A DNA stretch of 38,200 nt from Limnobacter olei (GCF_029087225.1 NZ_JARFJD010000032.1:1-38200), one strand, 5' to 3'. Counted from the first letter of the stretch, positions 15,763 to 24,632 are shown. The notes: generated by a model not told the origin, from the sequence alone. Numbers and translations: made by a program.

Positions 15763-17732
15763 TGCTGTTCAAGCGCCTTCATGGTTTCAGCCACTTTCAC
15801 AGACTTGATGCGCAGAGTTCCACTCAAGGCCACCTGCCACACATCGGCTTTGAAACCGGCTTTCAATTTGAATGGTCGCTCATCCACCACCAATTGCCGA
15901 CTGTACACCACGCGCAATTCTTGATCGCGTGCGGTCTTGGCCAACACGGTAATGGTGCTTGCAGATACGTCCGGTGGTGTGATGTCCATCACATCGGAAC
16001 CGTTGTTCACCAGGTTGTTGACGTAGGTGCCGTTCACCCCACCCATGCCAGAGTAATTGGCCACAAGCGTTTTATTGGCCAGCACTTCCGCATCAAAACG
16101 GGCTTTCTCGGCCTGCACATCAGCCAAAGTTTGTTCACTGACAAAATCAACCTTGCAGGCACCGAAATTCACGGGCTTATCGAATGTATATTCCTTGGAC
16201 ACCCAGGAATAATTCACCCGGGCACCATCGGCAGCGTCATATCGCTTGATGCCTTTGTCGTCCACCAGGTAAAACTGACCATTTACGCGATCGCTGTATA
16301 TCTCGTCAGGAAACAGACTCAGGATAGACAGTCCAATTTGTGGGTTTTCCTGGTCAAAAATCAGAACACCCTTTGAGCCATCCACGGATTTAAAGCGAAC
16401 AAAAATGCGTCCTTCGGCCTTGGCAGCCACCATACTGGCAGGCGTCAAGGGTTCCCACTCATAGCGTGTGAAAAGCCCCTGGGTCCAAATGTTGGCCCCC
16501 TTCATGCCCACATAGGCCATGCCGTTGGTTGTGGCGTACAGAACGCCATCACCCACACTGATCACGCTTCGCTTGGACAGGCAAGGCCAAACTTGGTTAG
16601 CACTTTCAGCGGTCACGATGGAGGGGTCTGAGCCCTCACAAATGTATGGGTCACTCTCAGTGCAAGCCACAACCGTGGTACCAAAGTGCCCAATGCCCAC
16701 CACATCAAAGGTGGTGCCACGCCGGTACGATGTTGGCCAGGCATGGGGCTGAAAAGGCTCGGAGTAACAAACCTGGTTGTCGAAGAATCCCACCAGGCAA
16801 CCATTGGGCAGGTCAATGAGCCCCTTCAAATTTACAGGAGGCAACTCCCAGCCCAGTGAAATCAATTCATCGCCCAATATGGCGGTGGCCAACAAAGTGT
16901 CGTTGTAGGTGGTGCCTACATCATCAGCAACCAATTGGAATTGGGCAGCAGTGCCCTCGGAGCGATACAGGCGGCGTTTAATTCCGGCTGTATTCCAAGG
17001 TGCCACGCGCGCCCAGGTGGTCGCGGCAGCAAAGTTACCGGACACAGTAAATGTGTCAGCGTCCACAACACTGAGCACAGGTACAGTCTGCCCACCAATG
17101 ACGATTTCCTCACCGACTCGCAGCCAATGAAAACCAGTGTTGTTGAATGTGGTCACGCCCGACAGGTGCGAAGCAGTGCCGCTGCCACTGTTGGCAGGAA
17201 AGGCATCCATATTGGAAATTGCCCAGGTGCCATCGACTTTGCCGGTGGCCAGGGTGGACGCCGGTGAAGGTGCGCTCTCTTCCCCCAAGGCAGAAAAAAA
17301 GGTGTACACATACACACGGGTGACATCCGCGCCAGTACCCCCCGATGGGGACACGGTGGGTTTGGTTTGAGGCTTGGGAATACCCAGAGAATAAAAGGTA
17401 GCAGGCAAATCAGAAAACCGCGCGAAGCGAGGCTCACCGTCACCGGTCCAGTAAAACCGCGGTTCCACAGACGCCGCCAAAGGCGCGCGCACAATGTCCA
17501 CATCGCGGTTCCAGGCCAGCCACACTTCCTGGTCCCGGCTTGCCGCGCGATACACCGATACCCAAGGGCCGGTGACAGAAGGAATGTTCACCAGTTCCGG
17601 CTCACGGATCGGGCGAATCTCTCCATTGGTCAATATGAGGTTGGCAGCTTCAACAGCAAAGCCATCACCCAACTGTCGTTCTGCAGTCCTGGGCGATGAA
17701 CCATAAAATGGCCGAATGGTAATACCTGCCAT
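15759..17732 (-). CDS. Large tail structural (nozzle-like) protein, 657 residues
   Basis: A beta-rich protein with the sequence character of the podoviral tail nozzle or tail tube B class: an N-terminal segment naming the inputs (RQLGDGFAVEAANLILTNGEIRPIREP), fibronectin-like strands with TRVYVYTFFSALGEESAPSP (~135-160), and repeated WxxGxxY and GxVYATT-type beta-propeller strands (~330-460). Its length fits the nozzle class. It is encoded after the fibre module and before small conserved genes and the ejection proteins, so it probably forms the distal tail tube that joins the head-tail connector to the fibres. The function is based on position and fold character; no catalytic motif is seen. 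Confidence 0.7.
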   Translation of the reverse strand: MAGITIRPFYGSSPRTAERQLGDGFAVEAANLILTNGEIRPIREPELVNIPSVTGPWVSVYRAASRDQEVWLAWNRDVDIVRAPLAASVEPRFYWTGDGEPRFARFSDLPATFYSLGIPKPQTKPTVSPSGGTGADVTRVYVYTFFSALGEESAPSPASTLATGKVDGTWAISNMDAFPANSGSGTASHLSGVTTFNNTGFHWLRVGEEIVIGGQTVPVLSVVDADTFTVSGNFAAATTWARVAPWNTAGIKRRLYRSEGTAAQFQLVADDVGTTYNDTLLATAILGDELISLGWELPPVNLKGLIDLPNGCLVGFFDNQVCYSEPFQPHAWPTSYRRGTTFDVVGIGHFGTTVVACTESDPYICEGSDPSIVTAESANQVWPCLSKRSVISVGDGVLYATTNGMAYVGMKGANIWTQGLFTRYEWEPLTPASMVAAKAEGRIFVRFKSVDGSKGVLIFDQENPQIGLSILSLFPDEIYSDRVNGQFYLVDDKGIKRYDAADGARVNYSWVSKEYTFDKPVNFGACKVDFVSEQTLADVQAEKARFDAEVLANKTLVANYSGMGGVNGTYVNNLVNNGSDVMDITPPDVSASTITVLAKTARDQELRVVYSRQLVVDERPFKLKAGFKADVWQVALSGTLRIKSVKVAETMKALEQQ

Positions 17733-17739
17733 TGATACC

Positions 17740-17982
17740 TCACACGGACAGCGGGTTTAAGTCTTTCAGTTCATCGGGCGTTTGCGCAGTATCAATGCGA
17801 GGGTCTTGGGTTGCATCACGCAGGCGTTGCTTCTGAGCAGCGATGGCCTGTTGTGCGGCAGTATCACCAGTTTCAACAGCGCGCATAAATTGCACATCCA
17901 ATGTGGCTAACATTGGCGCACGCTCTGCACGTATCATGTCGCGCTTTATTTCACGCGCTTTTGTCATATCGATTGAAATCAC
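17740..17982 (-). CDS. Small tail-module protein, 80 residues
   Basis: The sequence MISIDMTKAREIKRDMIRAERAP...LDVQFMRAVETGD...DPRIDTAQTPDELK is a recurring phage small-protein pattern next to tail-fibre genes, probably a fibre assembly or attachment factor. The start is GTG, overlapping the upstream stop as GTGA. A strong AAAGGAGG lies 7 nt upstream, which supports GTG over the later ATG. The protein is helical and charged with no cysteines. The role is inferred from neighbours. Confidence 0.65.
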   Translation of the reverse strand: MISIDMTKAREIKRDMIRAERAPMLATLDVQFMRAVETGDTAAQQAIAAQKQRLRDATQDPRIDTAQTPDELKDLNPLSV

Positions 17983-18230
17983 TTTGCAGCCTCCTTTTGA
18001 GCCTGTTCAGCAAACCACGCTTCTGCGCCAATACCAAAGCCATCCGGGATTGAAAAATCCGCGGCCCAAGCGTTGCGAAAAGTGCGGTCGCTTGGAATTG
18101 CGGCGTCTTCGACAATCAAATACGGAACACCGGCAGGAACGTCCTTTCGAGCCACTTCATTTGTGGGCAATTCCCCGGTAGGGATCAAAATTGAAATACC
18201 GCCCAAGCTATTTGGAAAAATAATTCTCAT
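17979..18230 (-). CDS. Tail-fibre-associated small protein, 83 residues
   Basis: MRIIFPNSLGGISILIPTGEL followed by AGVPYLIVEDAAIPSDRTFRNAWAADFS is a pattern seen in many phage proteins encoded right after tail fibres, where they are annotated as hypothetical or fibre-assembly proteins. The RTFRNAW box is its most distinctive part. An AAGGTG Shine-Dalgarno lies close before the ATG, 8 nt after the fibre stop. It overlaps the next gene by 4 nt. Confidence 0.65.
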   Translation of the reverse strand: MRIIFPNSLGGISILIPTGELPTNEVARKDVPAGVPYLIVEDAAIPSDRTFRNAWAADFSIPDGFGIGAEAWFAEQAQKEAAK

Positions 18231-18238
18231 AAAGCACC

Positions 18239-20176
18239 TTATCTAAAAACAGCGACACAAACATCTATTGTGTCACCAATAGAATTTCCCTGAGCGTTAA
18301 TAGTCGCAACATTAAAACCCGTGGTTAACGGTGCTACGCGAGCACCGTTAACCGGGTTTGCAAAAGGGTAGGCGCTCATTAGAGCAGTTTGAGTGGAATC
18401 CACGCTTCCCGTTGCGATTACTGTGTAATTTAAGTCGGGCATAGCTGTTGTTAAGTTAACTTGGTAGTTGCCCGAGGCATTGTCGGTCAAAGAAGAAACG
18501 TTAGCCGATCCTCTAATAGCGATGACTCCCGTGCCATTGAAATTAACCCAAGCCCTTGCGCCGTAGTATGCGGGGCTTCCGGTTGTTGGCGTAACGCTTT
18601 GATACCCTGCTGCATTGAGTTGATTACCCACGTGGGCCAGCGACGACTTGCGATAGAAATTGTCGCCGTTGGTTGTGATTATCTGGCTAATCCCAGGGTT
18701 TTCGCCGTTACCGGTGTTGCTGTTGATATAGCCTGTGTAAACATAACCATCCGTACCAGAGGCCAAAACCTGTCTGCCACTTGGGGCCGCTCCACTTCCT
18801 TGGACGGCCAGTCCGTAAGCAGACCCAGCGTTGCCGGTGATGCTAATACCCCACGTTCCAGAAGCCCCGCCACCGGTCAACGTTGGTGCGTAACTGTTGA
18901 AGTTGGAAGAGTTAAGATAGTCCACCCAAGCGCCATAAGAGCCCGCCTGCACGTTTCTTGTTCTAAGTCGGTTAGCGTTGTCTTCCCAGCCCCACGCAAC
19001 CTGAACACCCCAGAAATTACTTGAGTTGTTGTGTCTGTAGTTGTGCTGGAACCACCACGTTGCACCGGGGTTGTTTATACCTCCGTTTAAATCCCCGCGC
19101 AAAATACTTGAGCCAGCCGGAGCGTTTTGAAAATCGGTATCCCAGTTTCCAGAAAATGATTGAGTGTAGTTAAAAGCCCTTGATGAATCTAAAGCAGTTG
19201 TTGCAGTTCCAGAAATGCTAATTCCGTAGGTCGCGCCGTTGTTGTAAACACCGTTGGTGACGCTTTCAGCATTCCCGGTGATGTTAATACCCCAAGTACC
19301 AGAGGCATTGGCACCAGTTGTCGAAGGAGCCCCCACAGTGTTGTAGGACACAGTAAGCGCGGCACCACCGTTAAACGCAGAACCAGAGCCACCACCCGCA
19401 CCACCGTTATTGAAGGTAATGTTGTTCGGTGTGTTGGCAGTGATGGTGATATTGGCCGAGCCATCGAACGAAACGCCGTTGATTGTCCTGGCTGTTTGCA
19501 ATGTCGTGGCGGTGGTAGCGTTACCAGCCAAAGCAGCAGTAATCGTACCGGCTGAAAAATTCCCACTGGCATCGCGGGCCACAACCTTGCTTGCGGTGTT
19601 TGCGCTCGTTGCGTCAACAGCAAAAGTCTGTGTAGCTGAACCATTGAATGCCGCCCCCGTGAGGAATGCACCGGGCGTTAGGCTGTTGTTCAGGTTAATG
19701 CTGATATTGGCCGTGCCGTTAAATGACACGCCGTTGATCAGTCGAGCGGTCTGCAAAGCTGTTGCTGTTGCGGAATTGATGTTCCAGCTACCAGAAGCAT
19801 CACCACCCGCACGAGTGGGTACATCAATCTTGCCTCGAATCAACGCGGCAGTGTCCGCCTCTTCCAATACCTGCAATGGGGCCGTTACCCCGGCAGTCAA
19901 ACGCAGTTCAACAATGTCACCAATCGACCAGGCCCGGGCAGTGGTGCCCTCCTGGGCGCGCTCAATAGTCAATGAGTCAGAAGAAGCCGCACGCGCAGTG
20001 ACCTTGATAATTTCAATATTATTGGCCGCATCTTGCAGCGTCAGCTTGAAATAGTTTCCGCTGGCAGCAATTGGGAAGCGGTCGCCGGTACCAGTATCCA
20101 CGGTCAACGTGGTTCCGCCAGCCGCAAGTGAAGCAGCTACGCGGGAATAGGCGTTGTTTTTAATTAGCAGGGCCAT
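18239..20176 (-). CDS. Tail fibre protein, 645 residues
   Basis: The N-terminus (MALLIKNNAYSRVAASLAAGG through DTGTGDRFPIAASG) matches phage fibre attachment domains that bind the tail. The shaft carries collagen-like and beta-structured fibre repeats: LQTARLINGVSFNGTANISI near residue 140 and LQTARTINGVSFDGSANITI near 220, plus GTWGISITGNA-type units later. The C-terminal part (AYYGARAWVNFNGTGVIAIRG and onwards) resembles known fibre tips that contact the host receptor. It overlaps the upstream adaptor gene by 17 nt and is followed by two fibre-associated small genes. Base composition and repeats fit a modular, exchangeable receptor-binding protein. No reverse transcriptase or template repeat was found, so this is not a diversity-generating retroelement target as far as can be seen here. 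Confidence 0.85.
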   Translation of the reverse strand: MALLIKNNAYSRVAASLAAGGTTLTVDTGTGDRFPIAASGNYFKLTLQDAANNIEIIKVTARAASSDSLTIERAQEGTTARAWSIGDIVELRLTAGVTAPLQVLEEADTAALIRGKIDVPTRAGGDASGSWNINSATATALQTARLINGVSFNGTANISINLNNSLTPGAFLTGAAFNGSATQTFAVDATSANTASKVVARDASGNFSAGTITAALAGNATTATTLQTARTINGVSFDGSANITITANTPNNITFNNGGAGGGSGSAFNGGAALTVSYNTVGAPSTTGANASGTWGINITGNAESVTNGVYNNGATYGISISGTATTALDSSRAFNYTQSFSGNWDTDFQNAPAGSSILRGDLNGGINNPGATWWFQHNYRHNNSSNFWGVQVAWGWEDNANRLRTRNVQAGSYGAWVDYLNSSNFNSYAPTLTGGGASGTWGISITGNAGSAYGLAVQGSGAAPSGRQVLASGTDGYVYTGYINSNTGNGENPGISQIITTNGDNFYRKSSLAHVGNQLNAAGYQSVTPTTGSPAYYGARAWVNFNGTGVIAIRGSANVSSLTDNASGNYQVNLTTAMPDLNYTVIATGSVDSTQTALMSAYPFANPVNGARVAPLTTGFNVATINAQGNSIGDTIDVCVAVFR

Positions 20177-20777
20177 TCTCTACCACTCCAATTTTTGATT
20201 TGAATGCTGAATAAAAAGCAGCAGCACGGGCATTCATTACGTTTTCGTCGTCCTTGGATTCCGCGCGGTACACAACGTAATCCACCAGGGCGGGTTTCAT
20301 CGATTCAGGAACATCGCTGATCGTGTCGCCCAAGGCGTATTCACCTGGATTGCGCACATACTGGATATCAAGCACTTGCCCCTCGGGAGCAGGTTTATCC
20401 AGGTAAAACACTAGGGGATCACCCTCTTTTGGGCTCCACTGTGCGGCCTGGCCAGGCGCGACATTGCGCCAACCAGGGTTGAATAGATCAAGCACACGGC
20501 GATCAAACGGGGTAAGCGATGGGCCATCATGAATACAGACCACATCGAGCAATCGAATGGCATCCAGGAAGGTGATGGATTGCTCTACCTTGCCAACCGT
20601 GCAAGTCATGTCGCCAACAGTGGAAAACATCATGGGCATGAACGCGGCCATTTCTTTCAAGCCTGAATTCACATACACCAGCAGTTCATCGTTCTGCTGT
20701 CGATAAATGGCCTCCAAGTCCCTGTCGTTGCACAAGTACCGGGCTTCATCAATAATGGTTCGCGGGGTAAAGGCCAT
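20160..20777 (-). CDS. Phage adaptor / head-tail connector protein (DUF6682-like), 205 residues
   Basis: The pattern IIDEARYLCND...RQQNDELLVYVNSGLKEMAAFMP...FLDAIRLLDVVCIHDG matches the DUF6682 phage adaptor family as I know it; such proteins link the portal to the tail nozzle. The length is normal for the family. It is separated from the upstream structural gene by one base and overlaps the fibre gene, placing it in the neck/tail unit. No membrane segments or cysteine motifs. Confidence 0.7.
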   Translation of the reverse strand: MAFTPRTIIDEARYLCNDRDLEAIYRQQNDELLVYVNSGLKEMAAFMPMMFSTVGDMTCTVGKVEQSITFLDAIRLLDVVCIHDGPSLTPFDRRVLDLFNPGWRNVAPGQAAQWSPKEGDPLVFYLDKPAPEGQVLDIQYVRNPGEYALGDTISDVPESMKPALVDYVVYRAESKDDENVMNARAAAFYSAFKSKIGVVENGPAN

Positions 20778-20778
20778 G

Positions 20779-21453
20779 TCAGTGCACCGTCACACGATTG
20801 CCGCCAGCGCGTGGCGTAATTGCGGACCCCTGGGCGTGGCGATCAATACCAGAACCCAAGGCCTTGCGAATCAACAACTGCTTAAAGATCGAATCCAGCA
20901 GATCATCCAACTCTTGCGCAGTGGTGGCCGCAGCAATTGCGCTCACACCGGCAGCCTGACCAACATCAAGGGCTTCTTGCTGATTCAAAGACGCTCCAAC
21001 AGTTGCCGTGGCAGTGGCCATCAAAGTTTGGGCTTGTTGAATAGCCACAAGCACCGCTTTAATTGCATCAAGCTCGCCTTGTGCAAACAGGTCGTCGTCC
21101 TGTTCCAATTCATTGAGTAAGGCAGCAACAGCAGCCACCGTGGTGCCAGAAAAGCCTTGGACAGCTTGTGACTGGGTAAATGTCGAACCCACAGCGGCAA
21201 CAGCCTGGGCAACCAATGTTTGAGTGGCTTGTGTAAATGCACTAGCAGAAGCAATCGCGGCACTTGCGGCGCTCAAGAAGGTTTGGCTTTGCTGCACCGT
21301 GGCAGATGAGGCCAAAACCGCATTGGATGCCGAGGCATTGGGCTGTTGATCTGCTTGGTTGGCAAACAGCGCGGCAAAATTCAAACGCTCACCGTTCACC
21401 CCATTAACTGAGGTGTAATTAACCTGAGAGCCGTTGACGAATCCTACGCTCAT
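20779..21453 (-). CDS. Ala/Gln-rich virion protein, 224 residues
   Basis: The first 30 residues contain NGSQVNYTSVNGVNGERLNF. Residues ~40-180 are an Ala/Thr/Gln-rich helical region with recurring QSQTFLSAAS, ATQTLVAQAVAAVGSTFTQSQ and AQTLMATATATVGASLNQQ units. These look like tandem degenerate repeats of about 35-45 residues. Such helical repeat proteins occur in podoviral neck or tail regions, but I do not recognise the family. The ATGA overlap with the upstream gene and one-base spacing to the adaptor gene indicate co-expression with structural genes. Confidence 0.65.
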   Translation of the reverse strand: MSVGFVNGSQVNYTSVNGVNGERLNFAALFANQADQQPNASASNAVLASSATVQQSQTFLSAASAAIASASAFTQATQTLVAQAVAAVGSTFTQSQAVQGFSGTTVAAVAALLNELEQDDDLFAQGELDAIKAVLVAIQQAQTLMATATATVGASLNQQEALDVGQAAGVSAIAAATTAQELDDLLDSIFKQLLIRKALGSGIDRHAQGSAITPRAGGNRVTVH

Positions 21454-21866
21454 GGGTTACCCGCAGTGATGGTGAAGGTGTTGACTGTCACAACCTGGGA
21501 TTGCGCAATGTTTGGATTGTCCAGAGTCATGTCGCCACCGCCACCGTTAATAGTGACTGTGCCCTGAACATGGGTCGTCGTGCCAGCGTTGTCAGTAATG
21601 CGGAAGTAACCTGCTACGGTGCCGGTTCCAGCACCCGCAGTACCAGAACCGCTCCAGGTTCCCAGCTTTGATTTCTGCCCGGATGCGGCAGCAGCCATCC
21701 AGTCCGAGGGCAACGCCATTTCAACCAACAGGGTTCCTGTAGCTGCAGCAGCAGTATCCGCAGGCGGTGCGCCTGAGTACAAGCGCAGCTTGGCCGACAC
21801 GCCCACAGTGGATTCAATTTGATCCAGCTGGTTATTTCTCAGAGTTGTAGAGTATTGAATCGTCAT
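21450..21866 (-). CDS. Virion structural protein, beta-rich, 138 residues
   Basis: After a short helical start (LRNNQLDQIESTVGVSAKLRLYSGAPP) the protein is rich in Gly, Thr and Ala, with GTWSGSGTAGAGTGTVAGYFRITDNAG and repeated TVT strands, as in small phage decoration or neck proteins. The LRLYSGAPP segment recurs in structural proteins of betaproteobacterial phages as I recall. It is encoded between the connector-type gene and the Ala-rich virion protein, with a 4-nt overlap downstream. The exact place in the particle is unknown. Confidence 0.6.
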   Translation of the reverse strand: MTIQYSTTLRNNQLDQIESTVGVSAKLRLYSGAPPADTAAAATGTLLVEMALPSDWMAAAASGQKSKLGTWSGSGTAGAGTGTVAGYFRITDNAGTTTHVQGTVTINGGGGDMTLDNPNIAQSQVVTVNTFTITAGNP

Positions 21867-21869
21867 GAC

Positions 21870-22511
21870 TTAGCACCAGTTCGGTTTGGATTGAATACGA
21901 GCATTGGAAAAGGATCGGGCCTTGTCCGTTTTGAACTTATCGACCAGGGATTGAAATGCTTTGCCATACACACCAGCCGTGGCGGGATCACTGAAGGGCA
22001 CGTTTTTGTACAACATCAAGCGCGCACGCGCACCTAAGTAAATGGCCTCAGTGAACTTTCGGGCCAGTCGATCAGGCAATCCCGTGGCATCGTCAGTCAA
22101 AGTCACACTGGCATTGATCAATACGCCCTCAAGCGCATTAGCCAGCGGAATTGGGTACAGGCGAATCAAACCAGGTTCATCAGAAAAGAAGTTATCGGGC
22201 TTACCACTGGAATGCGCCTGCCACTTGTCGCCGTACCACTTGTCCAAGGTTTCCCGGGTGGTGGGGGTGAGTTTGTCATTGTCAAAATGCACAGACTCCA
22301 CACGGATGACTTCAATGGTAGGGTCGCCGGTTTTCACTTCAATTTCAGATTGGTTGGCCAACACGGCCAGCAATGGCAAATCTTTTCTCCAGGCGAAGGT
22401 TTGCCGGAAGAATTCTTGGGCCGAGCGTTTCAACTCATGTTCAGCAATGGCGTGAGGGCATCCTGGTACATGGGGTAAAACATCTGGCAGCCAATAAGAC
22501 CAATTCACCAT
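21870..22511 (-). CDS. Head-tail connector-type structural protein, 213 residues
   Basis: An N-terminal helical part (CPHAIAEHELKRSAQEFFRQTFAWRKDLPLL) is followed by beta segments ending in GLIRLYPIP and a helical C-terminal region (KFTEAIYLGARARLMLYKNVPFSDP). This arrangement is typical of podoviral tail-tube or neck adaptor proteins encoded after the capsid. The C-terminal motif about small-molecule-size residues before SKPNWC recurs in related phages. Probable role: neck or upper tail tube. No enzymatic motif. Confidence 0.6.
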   Translation of the reverse strand: MVNWSYWLPDVLPHVPGCPHAIAEHELKRSAQEFFRQTFAWRKDLPLLAVLANQSEIEVKTGDPTIEVIRVESVHFDNDKLTPTTRETLDKWYGDKWQAHSSGKPDNFFSDEPGLIRLYPIPLANALEGVLINASVTLTDDATGLPDRLARKFTEAIYLGARARLMLYKNVPFSDPATAGVYGKAFQSLVDKFKTDKARSFSNARIQSKPNWC

Positions 22512-22526
22512 TGCTTTTCCCGCCTA

Positions 22527-22895
22527 TTAAGCCGCTTTGCGCTTGGTGGCCGCGCGCTTTTTGGCGGTGGCGGTTGGCTTAAACGAAGCAGGCGGTGTCT
22601 TTGCCTCAACCGGCAAGGCATTGAGATTCACAGGCTCGTCGTCCTTGTCATCGTCGTCATCGTCATCGTCATCTGGCAACGCTGTGGCCAACAGAGCCTC
22701 GGCTTTGTCAAAATCCTCATCGTTGTATGGCTGAAAGTTGCCGCAGGCCAAAGCGTTGGCCACCGCCTTTTCATCGTCCACATCACACACCAGGTCACCA
22801 TGGGCGTTTGCTGTGAATTCAAAGGCCTGACCTTCGCTGCCACGAAGGATCACGGTGCCATTGGCGCGGGGTTTAATCAGTGCTTGTAATTCCAT
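22527..22895 (-). CDS. Acidic-tract protein after the capsid genes, 122 residues
   Basis: The N-terminal ~60 residues (ALIKPRANGTVILRGSEGQAFEFTANAHGDLVCDVDDEKAV) look like a small folded domain. It is followed by a nine-Asp tract and a Lys/Arg/Ala-rich tail (TATAKKRAATKRKAA). Acidic followed by basic tails suggest binding to capsid or DNA, but I do not recognise the family. The gene starts right after a strong terminator, with GGAG 8 nt before the ATG, so its expression probably depends on read-through or a promoter near the terminator. The Asp codons form a GAY repeat that may vary in length. Confidence 0.6.
   Translation of the reverse strand: MELQALIKPRANGTVILRGSEGQAFEFTANAHGDLVCDVDDEKAVANALACGNFQPYNDEDFDKAEALLATALPDDDDDDDDDKDDEPVNLNALPVEAKTPPASFKPTATAKKRAATKRKAA
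22636..22673. repeat. Low-complexity trinucleotide tract coding for poly-Asp
   Basis: A run of GTC/ATC triplets on the + strand, encoding nine consecutive Asp and a further Asp-rich stretch in the 122-residue protein. Such tracts are prone to slippage, so length polymorphism between relatives is likely. Confidence 0.7.
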
Positions 22896-22907
22896 TTTGT
22901 TTGCTCC

Positions 22908-22936
22908 AAAAAAAGGGGCAGGCTCACACCCGCCCC
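22908..22936 (-). terminator. Rho-independent terminator after the capsid/decoration genes
   Basis: On the transcribed strand GGGGCGGG pairs with CCTGCCCC (8 bp with one G-T wobble) around a 6-nt loop, followed by seven T residues. It lies between the decoration-like gene and the acidic-tract gene. A terminator here would let capsid protein be made in excess over the neck and tail proteins. Confidence 0.85.
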
Positions 22937-22965
22937 AGTTCTTTCAGGTTGTCGAACCGTCAAAC

Positions 22966-23409
22966 TTAGGCGGCACGGTAGTGGGTGTGAATAAAAACGG
23001 AACCGGCTTGTGCCACGTTAGGCGCAGCCGACACCTTCACACCAATCTTGCGATCGCCCGATGCTTTGGCCAAACGCAATAGGTTCGCGCTCAGAACCTG
23101 GACCACGCCACCGGCCTGCGCCACGGTCAAACCAGTGGCAAAGGTGGTGTCAAAAGCGGTACCCGCAGCATTGAGCAAGCCAATGTCCAGCGTGATGGTG
23201 TTGGTACCGGAGTCCAGTTCAGCCGAGTCCACGTACATGGCCACGGGTACGCAGCCAGCAGGTAGAACACCGACCGCGCCGATGTTGTTCAAAGTCAGGT
23301 CGCCAGCCAGCAAGGCAATACTTGCAGGCTGAACAACCACCTGAGAGCCCGAAGGAAACACCGTGGGGGTGCGTCCATTCAGGAGGTCGTTGGAGTTTGT
23401 AAATGCCAT
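22966..23409 (-). CDS. Head decoration-like protein, 147 residues
   Basis: A small beta-rich protein with NGRTPTVFPSGSQVVVQPASIALLAGDLTLNNIGAVGVLPAG and DSGTNTITLDIGLLNAAGT, and no cysteine-pair or catalytic motif. Small beta proteins directly after the major capsid gene in this virus class are usually head decoration or capsid-stabilising proteins. A good AAGGAG precedes the ATG by 8 nt, consistent with high expression, and the strong terminator follows. The role is inferred from position and composition. Confidence 0.65.
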   Translation of the reverse strand: MAFTNSNDLLNGRTPTVFPSGSQVVVQPASIALLAGDLTLNNIGAVGVLPAGCVPVAMYVDSAELDSGTNTITLDIGLLNAAGTAFDTTFATGLTVAQAGGVVQVLSANLLRLAKASGDRKIGVKVSAAPNVAQAGSVFIHTHYRAA

Positions 23410-23435
23410 GATTAAATCTCCTTACAGTCCGGCAA

Positions 23436-24551
23436 TTAGCGTGCGGCCGCAGCAGTGTCCAAAGAGAACACGCCGAAGTCTTGAGGGCCAGATTCGGTTT
23501 CAAAAGTCACCTTTTTGCAACCGAAGATGGAGGAAGTGGAAATCACAACCTTGTCGCCGTTGTCACGGGTTTCCTCATGCCAGTCAAAGCGCATGTTGGT
23601 ACCAGGAGAACCATAAGCAACAACCGCAGCCTGGGCGCCCATGAACAGTGCGCGTGCAGTTTCCACGTTGGCACCAGCGCCGCCGTTGTTGTCACGGATC
23701 ACGTTGCGGTGGCTGTGTAAAATCACACCACGGTACATGCCCAGCGAACCCTTGAAGATTGGGTTGTTGCGACCTTCTGCACCAGCAGCAGCCTTTTGGA
23801 TGTCCAGCCATTGGCCAGTTGTGGTGTTTGAACGAAGATCATCTTCTTGGAATGTGTGCATTACACAAACAAAGGTTTCTTCGCCATTCATCTTCACGGG
23901 CTGCAAAACGGGAATGTTGGTAGCGCCACCGCCTTGGCTATCAGCCTTGGTCTTGGCACGGTCGATCAAGCGCAAATCAAACTTGTCGGTTGCATCCAGG
24001 TTGCCGTAGGCAGTCGCATCGCCACCGTACATCGTGTGGTTGCTGTCAGGCGTCACAAAGCCGTTGTTGGCACGACCGGTATAACCCAGCGGGAAAACAA
24101 AGTTGGGGTTGATACCGCGCTTGCCGGACAGGTACATGAAAAGGAGTTCATCCTTCACACGGGCCCACCATTGGGACTGTTGACGCTTGGCCTTTTCGCG
24201 CAGATTGTGCAAGGTGCGCTTGCGAGTCATACGACCGCCAGTGTTGACGCCGCAACGTGCCTGGTCGATGTAAATGTTGTCAGTGTAGTAACGCTGACCT
24301 TCTTCCTTGCCTTCGAGGATGTCTTCACCCTCAACAGGTGCCATTTTCAGTTCGGCCAACAGGTCGAAGCTGATCATTTCACCGGCATCAGATTCCAAAT
24401 CGGTCAGGATTTGAATAGGCACTTCGGCCTCTGCACCGCGCGCCATAAAACGCTGGTTGAAATACGATTTGTGGGAAGTGTCGTAGGCAAGCATGCCACT
24501 CCACTTTTTGACTGCTTTGGGGTCATTTACCCCGATGATGGTACGCGCCAT
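23436..24551 (-). CDS. Major capsid protein, N4-gp56 family, 371 residues
   Basis: The sequence matches the N4-gp56 type of HK97-fold capsid protein: the N-terminal KKWSGMLAYDTSHKSYFNQRFMARG, then PIQILTDLESDAGEMISFDLLAEL and GEDILEGKEEGQRYYTDNIYIDQARCGV (~95-115), RKRTLHNLREKAKRQQSQWWARVKDELLFMYLSG, and a C-terminal RFDWHEETRDNGDKVVISTSSIFGCKKVTF. The length is normal for the family. It follows the scaffold and the CsrA-like gene, with a 110-nt leader carrying leader element copy 3, a hairpin and two copies of AGGAGTGCTC, the second of which provides the Shine-Dalgarno. This leader is unusually long for this genome and suggests specific control of capsid synthesis. Confidence 0.92.
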   Translation of the reverse strand: MARTIIGVNDPKAVKKWSGMLAYDTSHKSYFNQRFMARGAEAEVPIQILTDLESDAGEMISFDLLAELKMAPVEGEDILEGKEEGQRYYTDNIYIDQARCGVNTGGRMTRKRTLHNLREKAKRQQSQWWARVKDELLFMYLSGKRGINPNFVFPLGYTGRANNGFVTPDSNHTMYGGDATAYGNLDATDKFDLRLIDRAKTKADSQGGGATNIPVLQPVKMNGEETFVCVMHTFQEDDLRSNTTTGQWLDIQKAAAGAEGRNNPIFKGSLGMYRGVILHSHRNVIRDNNGGAGANVETARALFMGAQAAVVAYGSPGTNMRFDWHEETRDNGDKVVISTSSIFGCKKVTFETESGPQDFGVFSLDTAAAAR

Positions 24552-24555
24552 TTGA

Positions 24556-24597
24556 GAGCACTCCTAAAAGGTTAAATCCACTTTTTGGAGCACTCCT
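24556..24597 (-). repeat. Duplicated AGGAGTGCTC in the capsid gene leader
   Basis: The decamer AGGAGTGCTC occurs at 24597-24588 and 24565-24556 on the sense strand, 32 nt apart. The copy nearer the gene places AGGAG 9 nt before the capsid ATG. The upstream copy has an identical Shine-Dalgarno-like core but no nearby start codon. It may be a ribosome standby site or a second RNA-protein site. Confidence 0.55.
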
Positions 24598-24632
24598 GCG
24601 CTCAACTTTGCTTTACAGCTGAGTGTTAGATT

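Noticed and set aside
18239-20176. Tail fibre as target of a diversity-generating retroelement
   Set aside because: No reverse transcriptase and no template repeat in the window.
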